NCBI GenBank assembly: GCA_963682055.1
Contig: OY821740.1
Span: 37,096,795 to 37,160,794 of the forward strand
Source of the DNA: Primula veris
Taxonomy: Eukaryota > Streptophyta > Magnoliopsida > Ericales > Primulaceae
Length of the DNA: 64,000 nt
Direction of reading: 5' to 3'
Part shown: positions 34,126 to 46,007 of the stretch, piece after piece
Layout: each line of letters begins with the position of its first letter
Position numbering within the stretch: the first letter of the stretch is position 1
The notes under the pieces: model-generated
What the model saw: the letters and a program-made list of their open reading frames with translations, nothing else
What the model was told of the DNA's origin: nothing
The model's database searches: none
Program-made: the position numbers and the translations under genes

Positions 34126-36421
34126 TGTTAGCTATTTTTAAAATCATTTTATCAAATATGTTAGCTTATTATTTTCAGTGCACCAAGCTGCTTAAAACAA
34201 ATTTCTGTAAAATCATTCTCCGCTGTGTTTGTAAGGGAAAGAGAAATTGCCTTTTCATGTTTAGTTTTGGTTTTTTGTTTACAGTATCGGCACAGCAGTT
34301 TAGACCGTTGTAGTAATAGTCCAAACTAAACTTATGTAAAAAATGTCGTTGGATGATGCAGCACGGTGGGTTCGAACCGGAAACTCAAAGAAAGAAACAC
34401 TACACTTTACCATTGACATTACCGCAACAGTGAATATAAATACATTCCATGAGATGAATATATATACTACTATACCTACTCTCTGTCCGTAAGCGTTGTC
34501 TGCCCTAACTTAGATCGCTAAATCAAGAACCGAACCTACATATGTATGACAACGAAAGACATTTCTTTCCTTATTGTTCAAGTGAGTTACTGGATATATG
34601 TGTTATGCTCGATTTATTTTACCACCTGAACAGTCAAATGGATGCTTCAAATCAAAATTCCTCATTATGTACAATATTTACGTATAAAACACATGAGTGT
34701 ACAACAAGTAATGTAACCGGGATTGGTTCTGACTTCTGAGGAACGGCTGAGGTAAATGCTATATTTAAATTTTTTTAAGTGAAATACAAAGGAAAAAAAA
34801 TGTTCTTATCCAAATACGGGTACTGCTGTAGACCAGAGCAACCGCATCAGCAAACTTAATAATTTTCTTAAATCTAACATATTTTATAGTATATTTTAAA
34901 AAACCGTTTATATTTACACAAAATTCTATCTTACTTATTATTTTTCTTATAATAACCCTACATTATTTCTTTTTATCTTTTTATTATCATTTAATAATAA
35001 TAAAAATATTACAACAACAAAATTGTGGACTCATCATAGTTTCTTACTATTATATTAATTTAGGGAATCATATACATTAATCATATATAAGGTGAATTTT
35101 GTGTTTTCTGAAATTTAAAGAATTTATAGGGTTCCCGATATATAATACTTTTTATATTATAATCATCAAATTTAAAAAAAAAATATGTTTTAAGATATGA
35201 AATGCGGATGCTATGATATGTTTGAGAGTTTAGGAAATGACAATATTTTTTAGATTTGAGGAATGTGGATTTCCTTTTTTTTTCTAAGGAACCGCCGGGG
35301 AAGCTAATGCATACAATTTTTTTTGTTACTGTCACCTTAAAAAGAAAAAAAAAATGGTGGTGTTTAGATTGTGAGATAGGAATGCTCTTCATGGTTTCCT
35401 TGCCTAATAAAGTCATTGACTTTAATGCTAATAGGACCATGTGAAAATTGATTTTTTTTTAAGCGGAGAGACTAAATTAATATATCACTTAGCAGTATAC
35501 TATTATAAGTAAATTGATATGGAAGCTGTCAAATAAGGGTAATGTTACACATCCTACTCTCATACTATTTTCATATTTATATAGGTCAAAATATAATTAT
35601 AACAAAATTATTAACATTTAAATATATTTGATGTAAAGTTTTTTGGAAAAATAATAAATTAGTACATATTTAGAAATTTATTTATAAAAAAGATGGTTGT
35701 TTTAAACTTGATGCATCTTTTACAAAAAAATACATATTTTGTGAAATTATTTACAAATAGATACACATGTTATTAAAAAATCCAAAAAAATATTTAAAAA
35801 TTAAAAACCAAAATTAAAAAAAAACCAAAATTTTAAAAAATATATTTTTTATACAAAAAATATGTATGATCATTTCTAATCTTGTATGTATAATCCTATT
35901 TGATCATGTCTAATCCTATCTAATCATGTCTAATTCTGTTTGATACCAATCATGCCTAATTCTGTTTTATATTATATACAATTTTTTTGATTTTTTTTGT
36001 ATATTTTATTATTTTTTATAAGATATGTACATAATTGTAAAGAAGTATACATATGTGAATTTTTTATAATTAAGTTAATTGTTATGTATCTATTTAGAAT
36101 TAGAAGTATTTAAAAAAAATTTGGTTCGTAAAATTGACGACGTGGTTAGTACTAGGGCTGTGCAAAAAACCAGAAAAAACGAACCGGACCGATAACCGAA
36201 CCGAAAAATACCGAAACCGAAAAATCGAAAAATTTTCAGATCGGTTTCGGTTTTCAATAAAACCGAACTGAAAAAGACCGAAAAAACAAAAAAAACCGAA
36301 ACTAGACAAAAAAAACTGGTCCGGTTCCGTGGATTTTAAGGGAGTTTAGGCTTACGCGTTTTCTTTATCATAGGAGCTGACAGTGACCGGACCAGAATCT
36401 AACTCCCAGCAACTTCAACCG

Positions 36422-36458
<37 letters not shown>

Positions 36459-36588
36459 CTATATATACACACATATATATATATACATACATACATATAC
36501 ACACACATTCATCCTTTAATTGAGTGGGTTTTGTGAATCGATCAGAAGAGCTGAAAATAAAACCCTAGAGAGAGAGAGAGAGAGAAAG
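34126..36588. other. Intergenic with short repeats
   Basis: No gene recognised. It includes a small tandem repeat at 35868-35968 (about five units of about 20 bp, AATCATGTCTAATTCTGTTT type) and a GGTTCGAACC motif at 34370 that is not part of a full tRNA. The (CT)n/(TA)n microsatellite at 36421-36500 lies in the P4H-A promoter or leader. Other open frames are AT-rich noise. Confidence 0.5.
36150..36330. mobile_element. hAT-type MITE fragment rich in AACCGA
   Basis: Starts TAGGGCTGTGCAAAAAACC, a string typical of one end of plant hAT MITEs, then runs of ACCGAACCG and CCGAAAAA with an inverted GGTTTCGGTTTT copy. The matching opposite end is not found, so it is probably truncated. Confidence 0.5.
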
Positions 36589-39500
36589 ATGAAGCAAGGA
36601 ATGGGGAAAGGGGGGAGAAAGCGGAGATCGGCTTCTACGACAGCGCTGGTGATGACGATGCTCCTCATGCTCACACTCGTTCTCCTCATGCTTCTCTCTC
36701 TAGGCATCCTCTCTCTACCCCAACCCGACCACGACGACTCTCTCCATTCTCATATCATGTTCGGAGGCCGACGTGGAGCTGGTTTACGGTGTGTTTTTAA
36801 CCCCCCCCCCCACTTCCCATGTTTCCCTTTTTTTCACATTTTATTGCTAGTAGTAATCTTGGATTGTAGGTTTATATCGTGATTAGTTTTTGATGAATTA
36901 ACTTATTAATTAGGACTAGTAAAAGTTGAGCTATATCAGTACTGAGATATATTGGTATTGATCTATATATGAGGATTGTGAGAATTATAAACAATTAGAA
37001 TGAATTATGTTGTGATTGAAATTAGAAGGGTCAAAACCAATAATTTAGCTTTTCTCTTTATTTATTTGATGAATTACTTAATAATTGTAATATTGAGCTA
37101 TTTTGGGATATGAGGGGGGTTGTGAGAATTTAAAACAATTAGAATGATCAAGGAAGAATGTTGTAATTGAAACTAGGAGGATCAGATCAAGAATGTGGTG
37201 TTTTATTTTGATTAATTTTCGACGATATATTGGGACAAGAGTTGTGAGAATTAAAAACAATTAGATCGAAGCATGCTCTAATTGAAACTAGAAGCAAGAT
37301 TGTAGGTTTGTATGTGATTAATTTTTGACGAATTACTTATTAATTGGAAGTAGTAAAGATTGTAATATTGAGCTATATTGGGATATGAGGGTTGTGAGAA
37401 TTAAAAACAATTAGATTGAAGTATGTTGTAACTGAATCTAGAAGGATCAAAACCAAGGTTGTATTTTTTTTATCGTGATTAATTTTTGACGAATAATTTA
37501 TTAATTAGAAGTAGTAAAGGTTGTAATATTAAGCTATATTGGGACGAGGGTTGTGAGAATTAAAAACAATTAGATTTAAGTATGATGTGATTGAAACTAG
37601 ACGGATCAAAACCAAGACTGTAGTTTTATTTTGATTTGTTTGATGAATTAGTTATCCGTTATAGTAAAAAATTGGAATGTTAAGCTAGTGAGACCGATGT
37701 TGAAAGAATTGAGACAATTAGAATCAGATGTGCTGTGATTGAAACTAGAAAGATTAAACCTGACAAGCTGGCCGAGGGTAGTTTAACTTTTTACCGCTCC
37801 CTTTTTTTACTGTTCTGTACATTTTACTCTCCCGTTTATACTAGTAATCTTAAGCTATTTGGAGTTTGGGACCAATGTTGTAACAATGGAACAATTAGAA
37901 TCAGATTTGGTGTAACTGAAGTTATAAGCATCTGATCAGAAATATTTTTTTATCTTGGCAAAATTGATGAATTATTTATTAAAGTTCATTAGCTGAGGGA
38001 AGTGATACTTTGGTATGCATATTTTCTGGTCTCGTTTATTACTAGTAATGTTAAGCAATTAGGACCAATGATATTAAGCTATTTGAACGAAATGTCGTGA
38101 GAACTAAAACAATTAGAATCAGATTTGTTGTAATTCGAGCTAGAAGGATCAAACTAAGACTGTATTTTTTTCTTGACATTATTGGTGAATTAGTTACTAG
38201 TTATAGAACAAAGGTATATTTGCGAGGTAGTGATTTTTCTGCATTGGTTATCTGAATTTCTAAGGCCGCCGGTCTGGTTAGTTTTACAAATTCAGGACTC
38301 ATTTGGCTCCATCTTTTAAGCAATTAGGGACCTCTGTTCTAAGAATAAAGACAATAAGAATCAAGTATGCTGTATCTGAAACTAAAAGGCTCAAACCAAG
38401 ACTGTAGCTTGTATTTTGATGAACAAGTTATTTATTAATTACTCATTTACATTTACAAAGGTACATTAGTGAGGGTAGTATTTTTTTTTGCACTGGTTAC
38501 CTGAATTCCTAGTGGTGGTCCTGCATAATTTTGTAAGCTGGTGGATCATTTGGTGTCGTCTTTTAAGCTCGAGATTTTTTTCTGTTTACTGTAAAGCTGC
38601 CTCATATTTGGTTTGTTAGCTTACAAAAATGAGAGTTTACTTGAGAAAACTAGAAGATTAAGGATCTAGTTTAGAATAAGCCAGATTATTTTCCTAAGTT
38701 GTGCAGCCAAATATTCCCCCAGAACCATAAAGGGGTTTCAGGTTTCATTTGGTTTATGCTAAAAGAAGAGGGTTAGTTACATACATCTTCCCCATAATTA
38801 CAGCTATACTTCTGTTTGGATTTATACTTCCACATGTATTATGTTGCACCATGATTCAACTGGTCCTTAAGTTATAATAAAACTGACTGATTTGGTCCTT
38901 ATTGATAATTATCATCCTAAATTATAGAAATCGTAGTTGTTGGTAGCTGTGTCATTTACTCTTATGTAAGTAAATTTCGTTTGTAGTCTTGTATGCTCAT
39001 ACCTACACTCCTAATGTGCAAGGATACTGCCAAACACCTACGTGTCCTTAGTGTATATCAAAATGGATAGAGGATATGCTCTGGGGTCGTATGGGATACG
39101 TAAAAATTTGAACAAAATATATTATACTTTTCTTCTCCTGAACATTTCCAATGCAAGCTTACAACACTTAATTACTTAATTATATGTATGATGCACAAGA
39201 CTAGAGAATGAGCTGTGCTGCGATATATAAAAGACATGCTTTTGAGTTTGCTGTTGATGAAATAGAGGATATTCATTGTTCAGCATGACATAATAAATTA
39301 GAGAACTTCGCTTCAAAAATATTTTACTTAAATATCGTATGAATGTTTATCATGCCGAACATGTATCATAGTTCTTGTAGGTTTTTCATATCTCCGAATC
39401 GTATTAAATCGTAACATCCATATCCTTATATGTGGTACATAATCACCTACCTTGATCACATGAGTTATTCTGACTTTATTACGACATAAACCAAATAGAT

Positions 39501-42500
39501 CATCATCTTTTAGAATTTGGGGATAGATTGATTATCCATTTCGAAGTTTGAGGATCAAATTTATAACTTCTAAACGATTGCGGCTATTAATGTTCCAACT
39601 GAAACAATGGGAATTAGATAATAATTTTGTCTTAGCTATGTGGACCATTAGCGTAATTCACTCAAAAAGAGAAGAAAATAAGCGATTTTGGTTCTTATGG
39701 AAGTGAAAGCTCCGGAGGACTTAATTTTTTTGTTATTTTTCAGATTTACCATAGATATTCTTAAATCTCTATCGGGGGACTTTATTGGACTTACTGTCGT
39801 GCAAATAGTTGAAATTAATATGCATCTTCTTTACCAGTTTCCTATTGTTTAATTGGACTTAATTATTGAGCTTTTATTTCCTTGCAAAAAAGTTGTGCGA
39901 TTTGTTTTATTTATTTTCATTTTTGGATTTTCTGAATGAGAAAAGAGATGAAACAGACCCGGTTTCAAATACATTGGAAGCAAAAGCTCCTGAAAACTTG
40001 TTCTTGTTTGATTCCAGATTTAGTATAGTGTGTGTTTCTGTTCGATCTTTGCTTCTATAAGTGGGTGAAAATGACGCCTGTTATAAGCACTTTCACAGGG
40101 AGAATATTGTTGCTTAGAACAAATGTATTTATGCAATATTAAGCTTTTGTCTTTTAAAACACTTCCATCACTAATATAAGAGTTAATGGTTTTCGACACA
40201 GAAGATCTTTCTATGACAAAGTCGATTATCCAGGTGGCACATATGACATATATGTCCTGTCTTTTGACACCTTAGATCTTTTACATGATGAATTCCTGGA
40301 AGTAATTGTTTAACTCTTAATAAAATGGCATTTTGCAAATATCAAGCACGTGAGTCTAGCCAATAAAATGCTTATTCTCTGGCTGGGATTTATTTGCGAA
40401 CTTTTAGTTAATTGGTACTTGGTATGTAGAACACATAAATATATGGACCTTCCTATGCTTGTCTGTTAAATCGAATGTTTGTTTGATTTTGCAGAAATGA
40501 GGTTGGTAAAATAGAAAGGAGAAGAGAGCAATGGTCTGAAATCCTCTCATGGGAGCCCAGAGCTTTCCTTTATCATAACTTCTTGGTGAGTTTGAATTAT
40601 TATTAAAAACGTTTCCATCTTATAATTAGTGTTTTCTTTTATTCTTAGCTGTACGTTTTTTTGGGTTTGAGTATGTCATTACAACCAATGCATAATTGGT
40701 AGATGGATAAGACTTCTATATGGTATTGTGAGCTAGACATGGTTGGAAATTTTTAACTAACAATCTGCAGTGATGAAACAGCAACCCTCCAAAACGCTTC
40801 CCCTTTGATATTATTAGGACATGTCGTTTCCAAAAAAAGAGAGAGAGAGCTGATATTATGGAAATATCTGACGAGAAAGCTTATACCACTATCCTCTACT
40901 TTAGTTGTTTTTGTAAGGGAGAAAGATTTTTTTTTCCGAGAAAAACTCAAATTCTAGGATGCCATTGCAACAATGGTAAGAAAAGTGAAATTATTTTCAC
41001 GCGCTCTGGCTGACCTAGATTAAAATTGTTTTTGAGTCTCAACAGTCGATTTTTATTCCTGGTTTTGAAATAAGAGGAGATCCACTCCAGGTTATTGATT
41101 CGAAACATATGTCAATGATTTGATCAATTAAGTCTGAATCATTATCGTCTTACTTTTTAAAAGTTTTCAAGGTGTTTGTTGCTGTCCATGTGTTCCACAA
41201 TTCAATCGACCCTCTAACAATCTTAGTGCTGTTTTTGCTGTTAGTCACATATAATGAACAAATAACAATCAATATTGGATTGCCTTCCTTGCATAGTGTT
41301 TCATATTTATAGGCCTATTTGCATAGTTCCTACCGTTTAGGAATTGAATTATTATTTCTTAGACCCATTTAAGTTTCCTCTTCTAACTCCACCTCTTTCT
41401 TCTTTTTCCCTTTTCCGGTTGCATATATTCATGATATCTTAAATTGATAAAAGGAGGGTACTTAACTTACATGCTTTCTTTCCACAGTCCAAAGAGGAAT
41501 GTGAGCACTTGGTGAATCTGGCAAAGCCTCATATGGCGAAGTCAACTGTTGTCGATAGCGAAACTGGTGAAAGTATAGATAGTAGGTTTGTTTTAATAGT
41601 TGAACGAAAGTAAATTTTACAGCGTCTTCTGTTTGTTTGCTTGCACGATTTACTTCCCATATTTATATAACCGCGAATTTCACTCTTATGTTGCAGGGTT
41701 CGGACAAGTTCCGGAATGTTTTTGAATAGAGGCCAAGATAAAATCATTAAGAACATTGAGAAAAGAATAGCAGACTATACGTTTATTCCTGTAGGTACGA
41801 TCATTAAACTAATTCATCTTTGCCCATTAAATATCCTTCAATTCATGGGTTTGCTATCGGCTTCCTAGAGTTTCATTTTGTATAAGTATTTTTTCTGTGG
41901 ATGTTGATGATCACTTAGAAAGAGTATGTAAAAGCTTGTTGATAAATGCATAATGGATAGTTTTACCTTTATTTTTTATTTGCTAGTTGGCCTGTTTTCT
42001 CCCTGTAATTGTTAGGATTTCTTGTGTGTTGATTACATATTTGCTTGTCAATGTTTATTTTTGCATTAGGGTAAAGCTAACCAATTCCCCTTAGGCATTG
42101 GTTAAGGATGTATGGTATTTGTTTTCATATGTTAATTAAAGTAATTCATTAATAACATTTGTATAATTTAAGTTAGTTAAAGACTTAATCTTGGTAAAAC
42201 AATAATGTCATGGTATAAATACAACAATATTTGTTTTGAATGCAGCTTGGATTTGGAAAGCAATTTAATGCTTAAACAATACCCCGGGGGAACTTGTTAG
42301 CCAAACCGAAACTAGTTTGTGGCTAATTTATACAGTCATAATCGATATTATTTATAAATACAGAACATGGGGAAGGACTCCAGGTTCTCCACTATGAAGC
42401 TGGGGAAAAATACGAGCCTCATCATGATTACTTTCAAGATGAGTTCAACACTAAGAATGGCGGTCAACGGATAGCTACTGTTCTTATGTACTTGTAAGTT

Positions 42501-43007
42501 GTTTACAATTATTTTGCACTTTCAATGTATATACTTCCCCATACAGTCCTTACTATGTTTTTAGTTTTGAAACAATTCTTTTTAATTTATCTCGATGTAT
42601 AGGTCAGACGTAGAAGAAGGGGGTGAGACTATTTTTCCAGAAGCTAAAGGAAATATAAGTTCAGTACCGTGGTGGAACGAGTTATCTGAATGTGGCAAAA
42701 GGGGACTTGCTGTTAAGCCTAAAATGGGTGATGCCTTGCTTTTTTGGAGTATGCATCCCGATGACACATTAGACGAATCGAGTCTTCATGGTAAAATACT
42801 AAAATTGAATACAAAAGGAATAACTTAGTCTCAGCATCACTTTTGAATTGTTTGTAGTTCTGGTGGAGGGATTTGGTCTTGCTTGGAAATAAATTGTTTA
42901 TTTTTTTTTGCTGTCTTTGCTGTTATACATCAGGTGGTTGCCCTGTGATTAAAGGAAACAAATGGTCTTCGACGAAGTGGATGCATGTTGATGAATACAA
43001 GGTCTAA
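36589..43007 (+). CDS. Prolyl 4-hydroxylase, copy A (complete)
   Basis: Membrane-anchored 2-oxoglutarate/Fe(II) dioxygenase of the ER/Golgi that hydroxylates proline in extensins and arabinogalactan proteins. Seven exons: 36589-36788, 40495-40585, 41488-41585, 41697-41794, 42364-42493, 42603-42790 and 42934-43007. All phases agree; 292 aa. Exon 1 encodes a basic start (GKGGRKRR) and one Leu/Met-rich membrane segment (residues about 18-43), a type II anchor. Catalytic domain: WEPRAFLYHNFL, iron ligands H182 and D184 in HHDYF, distal H268 in SSLHGG, and 2-oxoglutarate-binding K278 in KGNKWSSTKW. EEGGETIFPEA is conserved. The first ATG after a GA repeat was chosen. Intron 1 (3.7 kb) holds a tandem array. 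This is the only copy with a normal first exon. Confidence 0.96.
36890..38450. repeat. Tandem array in intron 1 of P4H-A
   Basis: A unit containing GTGAGAATTAAAAACAATTAGA, GTTGTAATTGAAACTAGAAG, GATCAAAACCAAG and ATTTTTGACGAATTA recurs about nine times. Anchors lie near 36990, 37137, 37258, 37408, 37568, 37712, 37893, 38109 and 38350. Spacing grows from about 120-160 to 240 bp and similarity decays to the right. Confidence 0.88.
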
Positions 43008-46007
43008 GTTTTAAGTTGAAGGTAGGTTGAAGATCTTTTACAGTTGCGTGTAATGCATGTGATGCACAGGTCTACTTTTTGTATCCTTTTGTTTCTTACA
43101 TGTATAGGTTATTTCAGGGTTATGTCACCTGACTTTCAGTTACTCGTGTCTCTCATATGTCACATTTTTTTTTTGCCGCATTGATGCTTGATAACAGGGC
43201 TGACCCAGGGGAAATCAAATAGGTCACATAACTTGGCACCCATCAAGACAAAAATACTTTGATATTATTAATCGGGTTCTTAAAGGATATCAATTGATAC
43301 ACACTTGATTGCATGTAAAATTTAGGACGGATAAAAAAAAAACGAGGTAATCGTTTTCGCATACATCGCGAATTGAATCAGCTCTGGCAGCATCGGACTA
43401 TTGTAAATATTCTGAGAAATTTATATAGTTCTTTTATTTTGACAGTTTTGTAAGATATTGGAACAATTACTTGAAACTATTTCTTTATTCTTACACGAAA
43501 TCAACAGTAAGCAATTTTTAAAGATCGTTATCGAAATCAGTTTTCTTTTTTAACCTTTTAAAAGCTCGTACTGTTTCAAAGAACTTGATAATGTTGAGGA
43601 AATTTTGAACCTTGGCTTGGGTATTTGCTTTTTATTGTGTGTGTTTGTTAGGGGTGGCCGGGTGGGTAAAAATCGGTTTCAGACGGGATGCCGGAAAAAA
43701 AATGAACCTGAAGGCTGAATCCAATCCAACTCGAAAATAAGCTCTTAGTATATTCATGTTTTTGAGGATTATACGATTCATTGAGTACATTTATGGATTA
43801 GTATTATTGAATTATGATTTTTTTCGGGTTAAGGTATTAAAAATATTCAAAGTAAAAAGACTAAAATGTAATAGTTTTGATCAACACAAACCCAAGCCGT
43901 TTATTTGGGTTGGGTTAGCTTCGGTTGGAGAACAGTTTTGCCCCTAACTCAACCTTGCCAGGGTTCCTTTCGGGTTAGGGTTGGCCTCAACCAGCCCCAA
44001 CCTGACCCGTGCTGCCTCTAGTTTGTATCCGCTTTCAACATCAAAACACTAGAATACTATAAGATATCTTAAATACTTCTGTAAATCTAACATTTCTGAA
44101 CCTTGTTATAACCAACTAGATCGTCAGAGTTGCTCTAGTTGCATGTTGCCAGATTTAATCATCGTGTCACTAATGATAAAGAGTAGTATCCAAAGTTTGA
44201 AAGAGTGCCAAAATTCAATCCATCAGATCTAGTTCCAACTGTTCTTATAGTGATTTTCAATATCTTTCAAGTGGACAATTATTTTGCCCGTCTTGATTAG
44301 GTTAGTCTTGTAGTTGAAGCTTTTGATACACTTCATGCTAAAGCACGCATTATTATAATCAAATTGCTCTTAACAAACTGGGACACAGAGAGCAAGGGTG
44401 ACCCTGAGTAGGTGTGCCAGCCTAACGACTTCGGTGATCGCCCATGGCCTCACCACGATGACAAGCTGAAGAAAGTTTGAACTTGCCATGTTTTTTTTTT
44501 CTTTAGGTAGAGAAATATAAATAACGGCTAGAAGAATTGTTGCAACCTAGCGAAATACCAGGAGGAAAACAAATTTGGATTAAAATTGAAATCAAATAAC
44601 AAAATCGAATAGATGTTAGTAGACATTACGATTATTCTCCAATTGCAAGCATAGATATATGATATTATCGGCCGTTGTTTTTTGTGCAGAAAATAGCAAG
44701 TTGTTACATAGCGAATGTTTTAGACCATGATGGTTTTTCCACTTGACAGAAGCTAACTCGACAATAATTTTGACCGATTTATACCCAAACCACATACCGA
44801 TTTAAGAATAAAGTAACGAATAAGGAGGTCATTAATACAAAAGCCGCATAGTGATTGTTTGATGTTAAAGGGAGCTTGTCACTTGCATACATTATATTTT
44901 GCACAACAAATGTATTTTTTTTGAATAAATTCTTCAATTTTGTGCACTGAACTACTACAACATAATGTTCCGGAATCATTTTTTTTCTTCAAATTTGTAA
45001 ATGTCATTACATTTAATAAACTGTTAAAGAGTCCACATACCATGAGTCCCGTTAATAATATTGGACATTTATGTCACTCCATCTAAATATAGTGATAGCT
45101 AATATATACAGAATAACCGTACAAAAATAAGAAGATAGGAGGTCGGGATACTAGAATTTCGTCTAATATGAAAGTATATAACATGTATAGTAATACTATC
45201 TTTCAACAAATATTGAAGTAATTATAAAGATTAAAAAGTATACACTTAGCTATATATAGGTTTCTTTTATTTCTTCTTGGGTAGCTCTTAGAAGATCTTC
45301 TCCTCGAGGCTTTTAGTGTATTTTTTCTTGCATTAATCTTAACTACAGATTTATTCCTTCCTTTTTCTATTGACAATTATAATCTTTGGTCCTGTTACAT
45401 ATATAGTTGGGTTATAAAAATAGGCGAGTTCTTTTTATTTTATTTTATCTCCTAATTTGAGTTTATTTTATATATTCCTACGTGTATACAGTATATATAT
45501 ATGTATAGTACATGCGTTACTTCTCTCTCGTTGGTTTTTGTCTACTTGGAAGTTTAAGCAAATAAGCTGACATATTTTTGAGGCTGAGAAAAAAAAAATG
45601 ATAACTATATTGAACTTTCTAGTTATTTAAACTAGAGAAAAAGGTCGGGATTTCTAACCATCTTTTATTATTATTGACAGTTCTACTTCGTTTGACAATG
45701 GTCAATGCAGTAATATAGTTTCCTGATCTTTTTGAGTACCAATGGGTATTCAGTATTCTTGAGTAAACAACTAATTAAACGTAAGATCGATAGACATATC
45801 TTTCTAGAGTACACAATAGTTACCAAAATACTATTTACTTGAAAATAAACCAATTAGAGATTGATTTCTGTTCGATTTTATATTTCTTTTCATGTAACTA
45901 CTTTCTGGATTGATTTTCCTATTTACAGAATATAAACAGAAAAAGAAGTTTCTATAATACGGAGTATATTTTTATCCCATGTTTGAAATAATAAATTTGG
46001 CAGGCTA
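43008..46007. other. Spacer between P4H-A and the chimera
   Basis: Holds the P4H-A 3' UTR and a hAT-type MITE (43649-44020). The string TTTTGATACACTTCATGCTAAA near 44320 recurs as TTTTGACACACTTCATGCTAAA near 58195 behind P4H-C, so the tandem duplication includes 3' flank. A GC-richer patch lies at 44390-44470. AT-rich DNA follows up to the FAR1-type exon. No other gene. Confidence 0.55.
43649..44020. mobile_element. hAT-type MITE behind P4H-A
   Basis: The ends TAGGGGTGGCCGGGT and ACCCGTGCTGCCTCTA are imperfect inverted repeats. GTTTGT flanks both sides (43643-43648 and 44021-44026), consistent with a decayed 8-bp hAT target duplication. The interior has GGGTTGGG/CCAACC-rich strings and no transposase; the open frame at 43756-43947 is fortuitous. 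Confidence 0.7.

Noticed and set aside
34365..34440. Possible tRNA (GGTTCGAACC motif)
   Set aside because: Only a T-loop-like string is present; no acceptor stem or D-arm at the right distances. The same holds for strings near 9600 and 60800.
35081..35440. Minus-strand frame of 119 codons
   Set aside because: Low-complexity A/T-rich translation with Phe/Lys runs, no homology I recognise and no splice neighbours.
43756..43947. Open frame of 63 codons behind P4H-A
   Set aside because: It lies wholly inside the MITE at 43649-44020 and has no domain.
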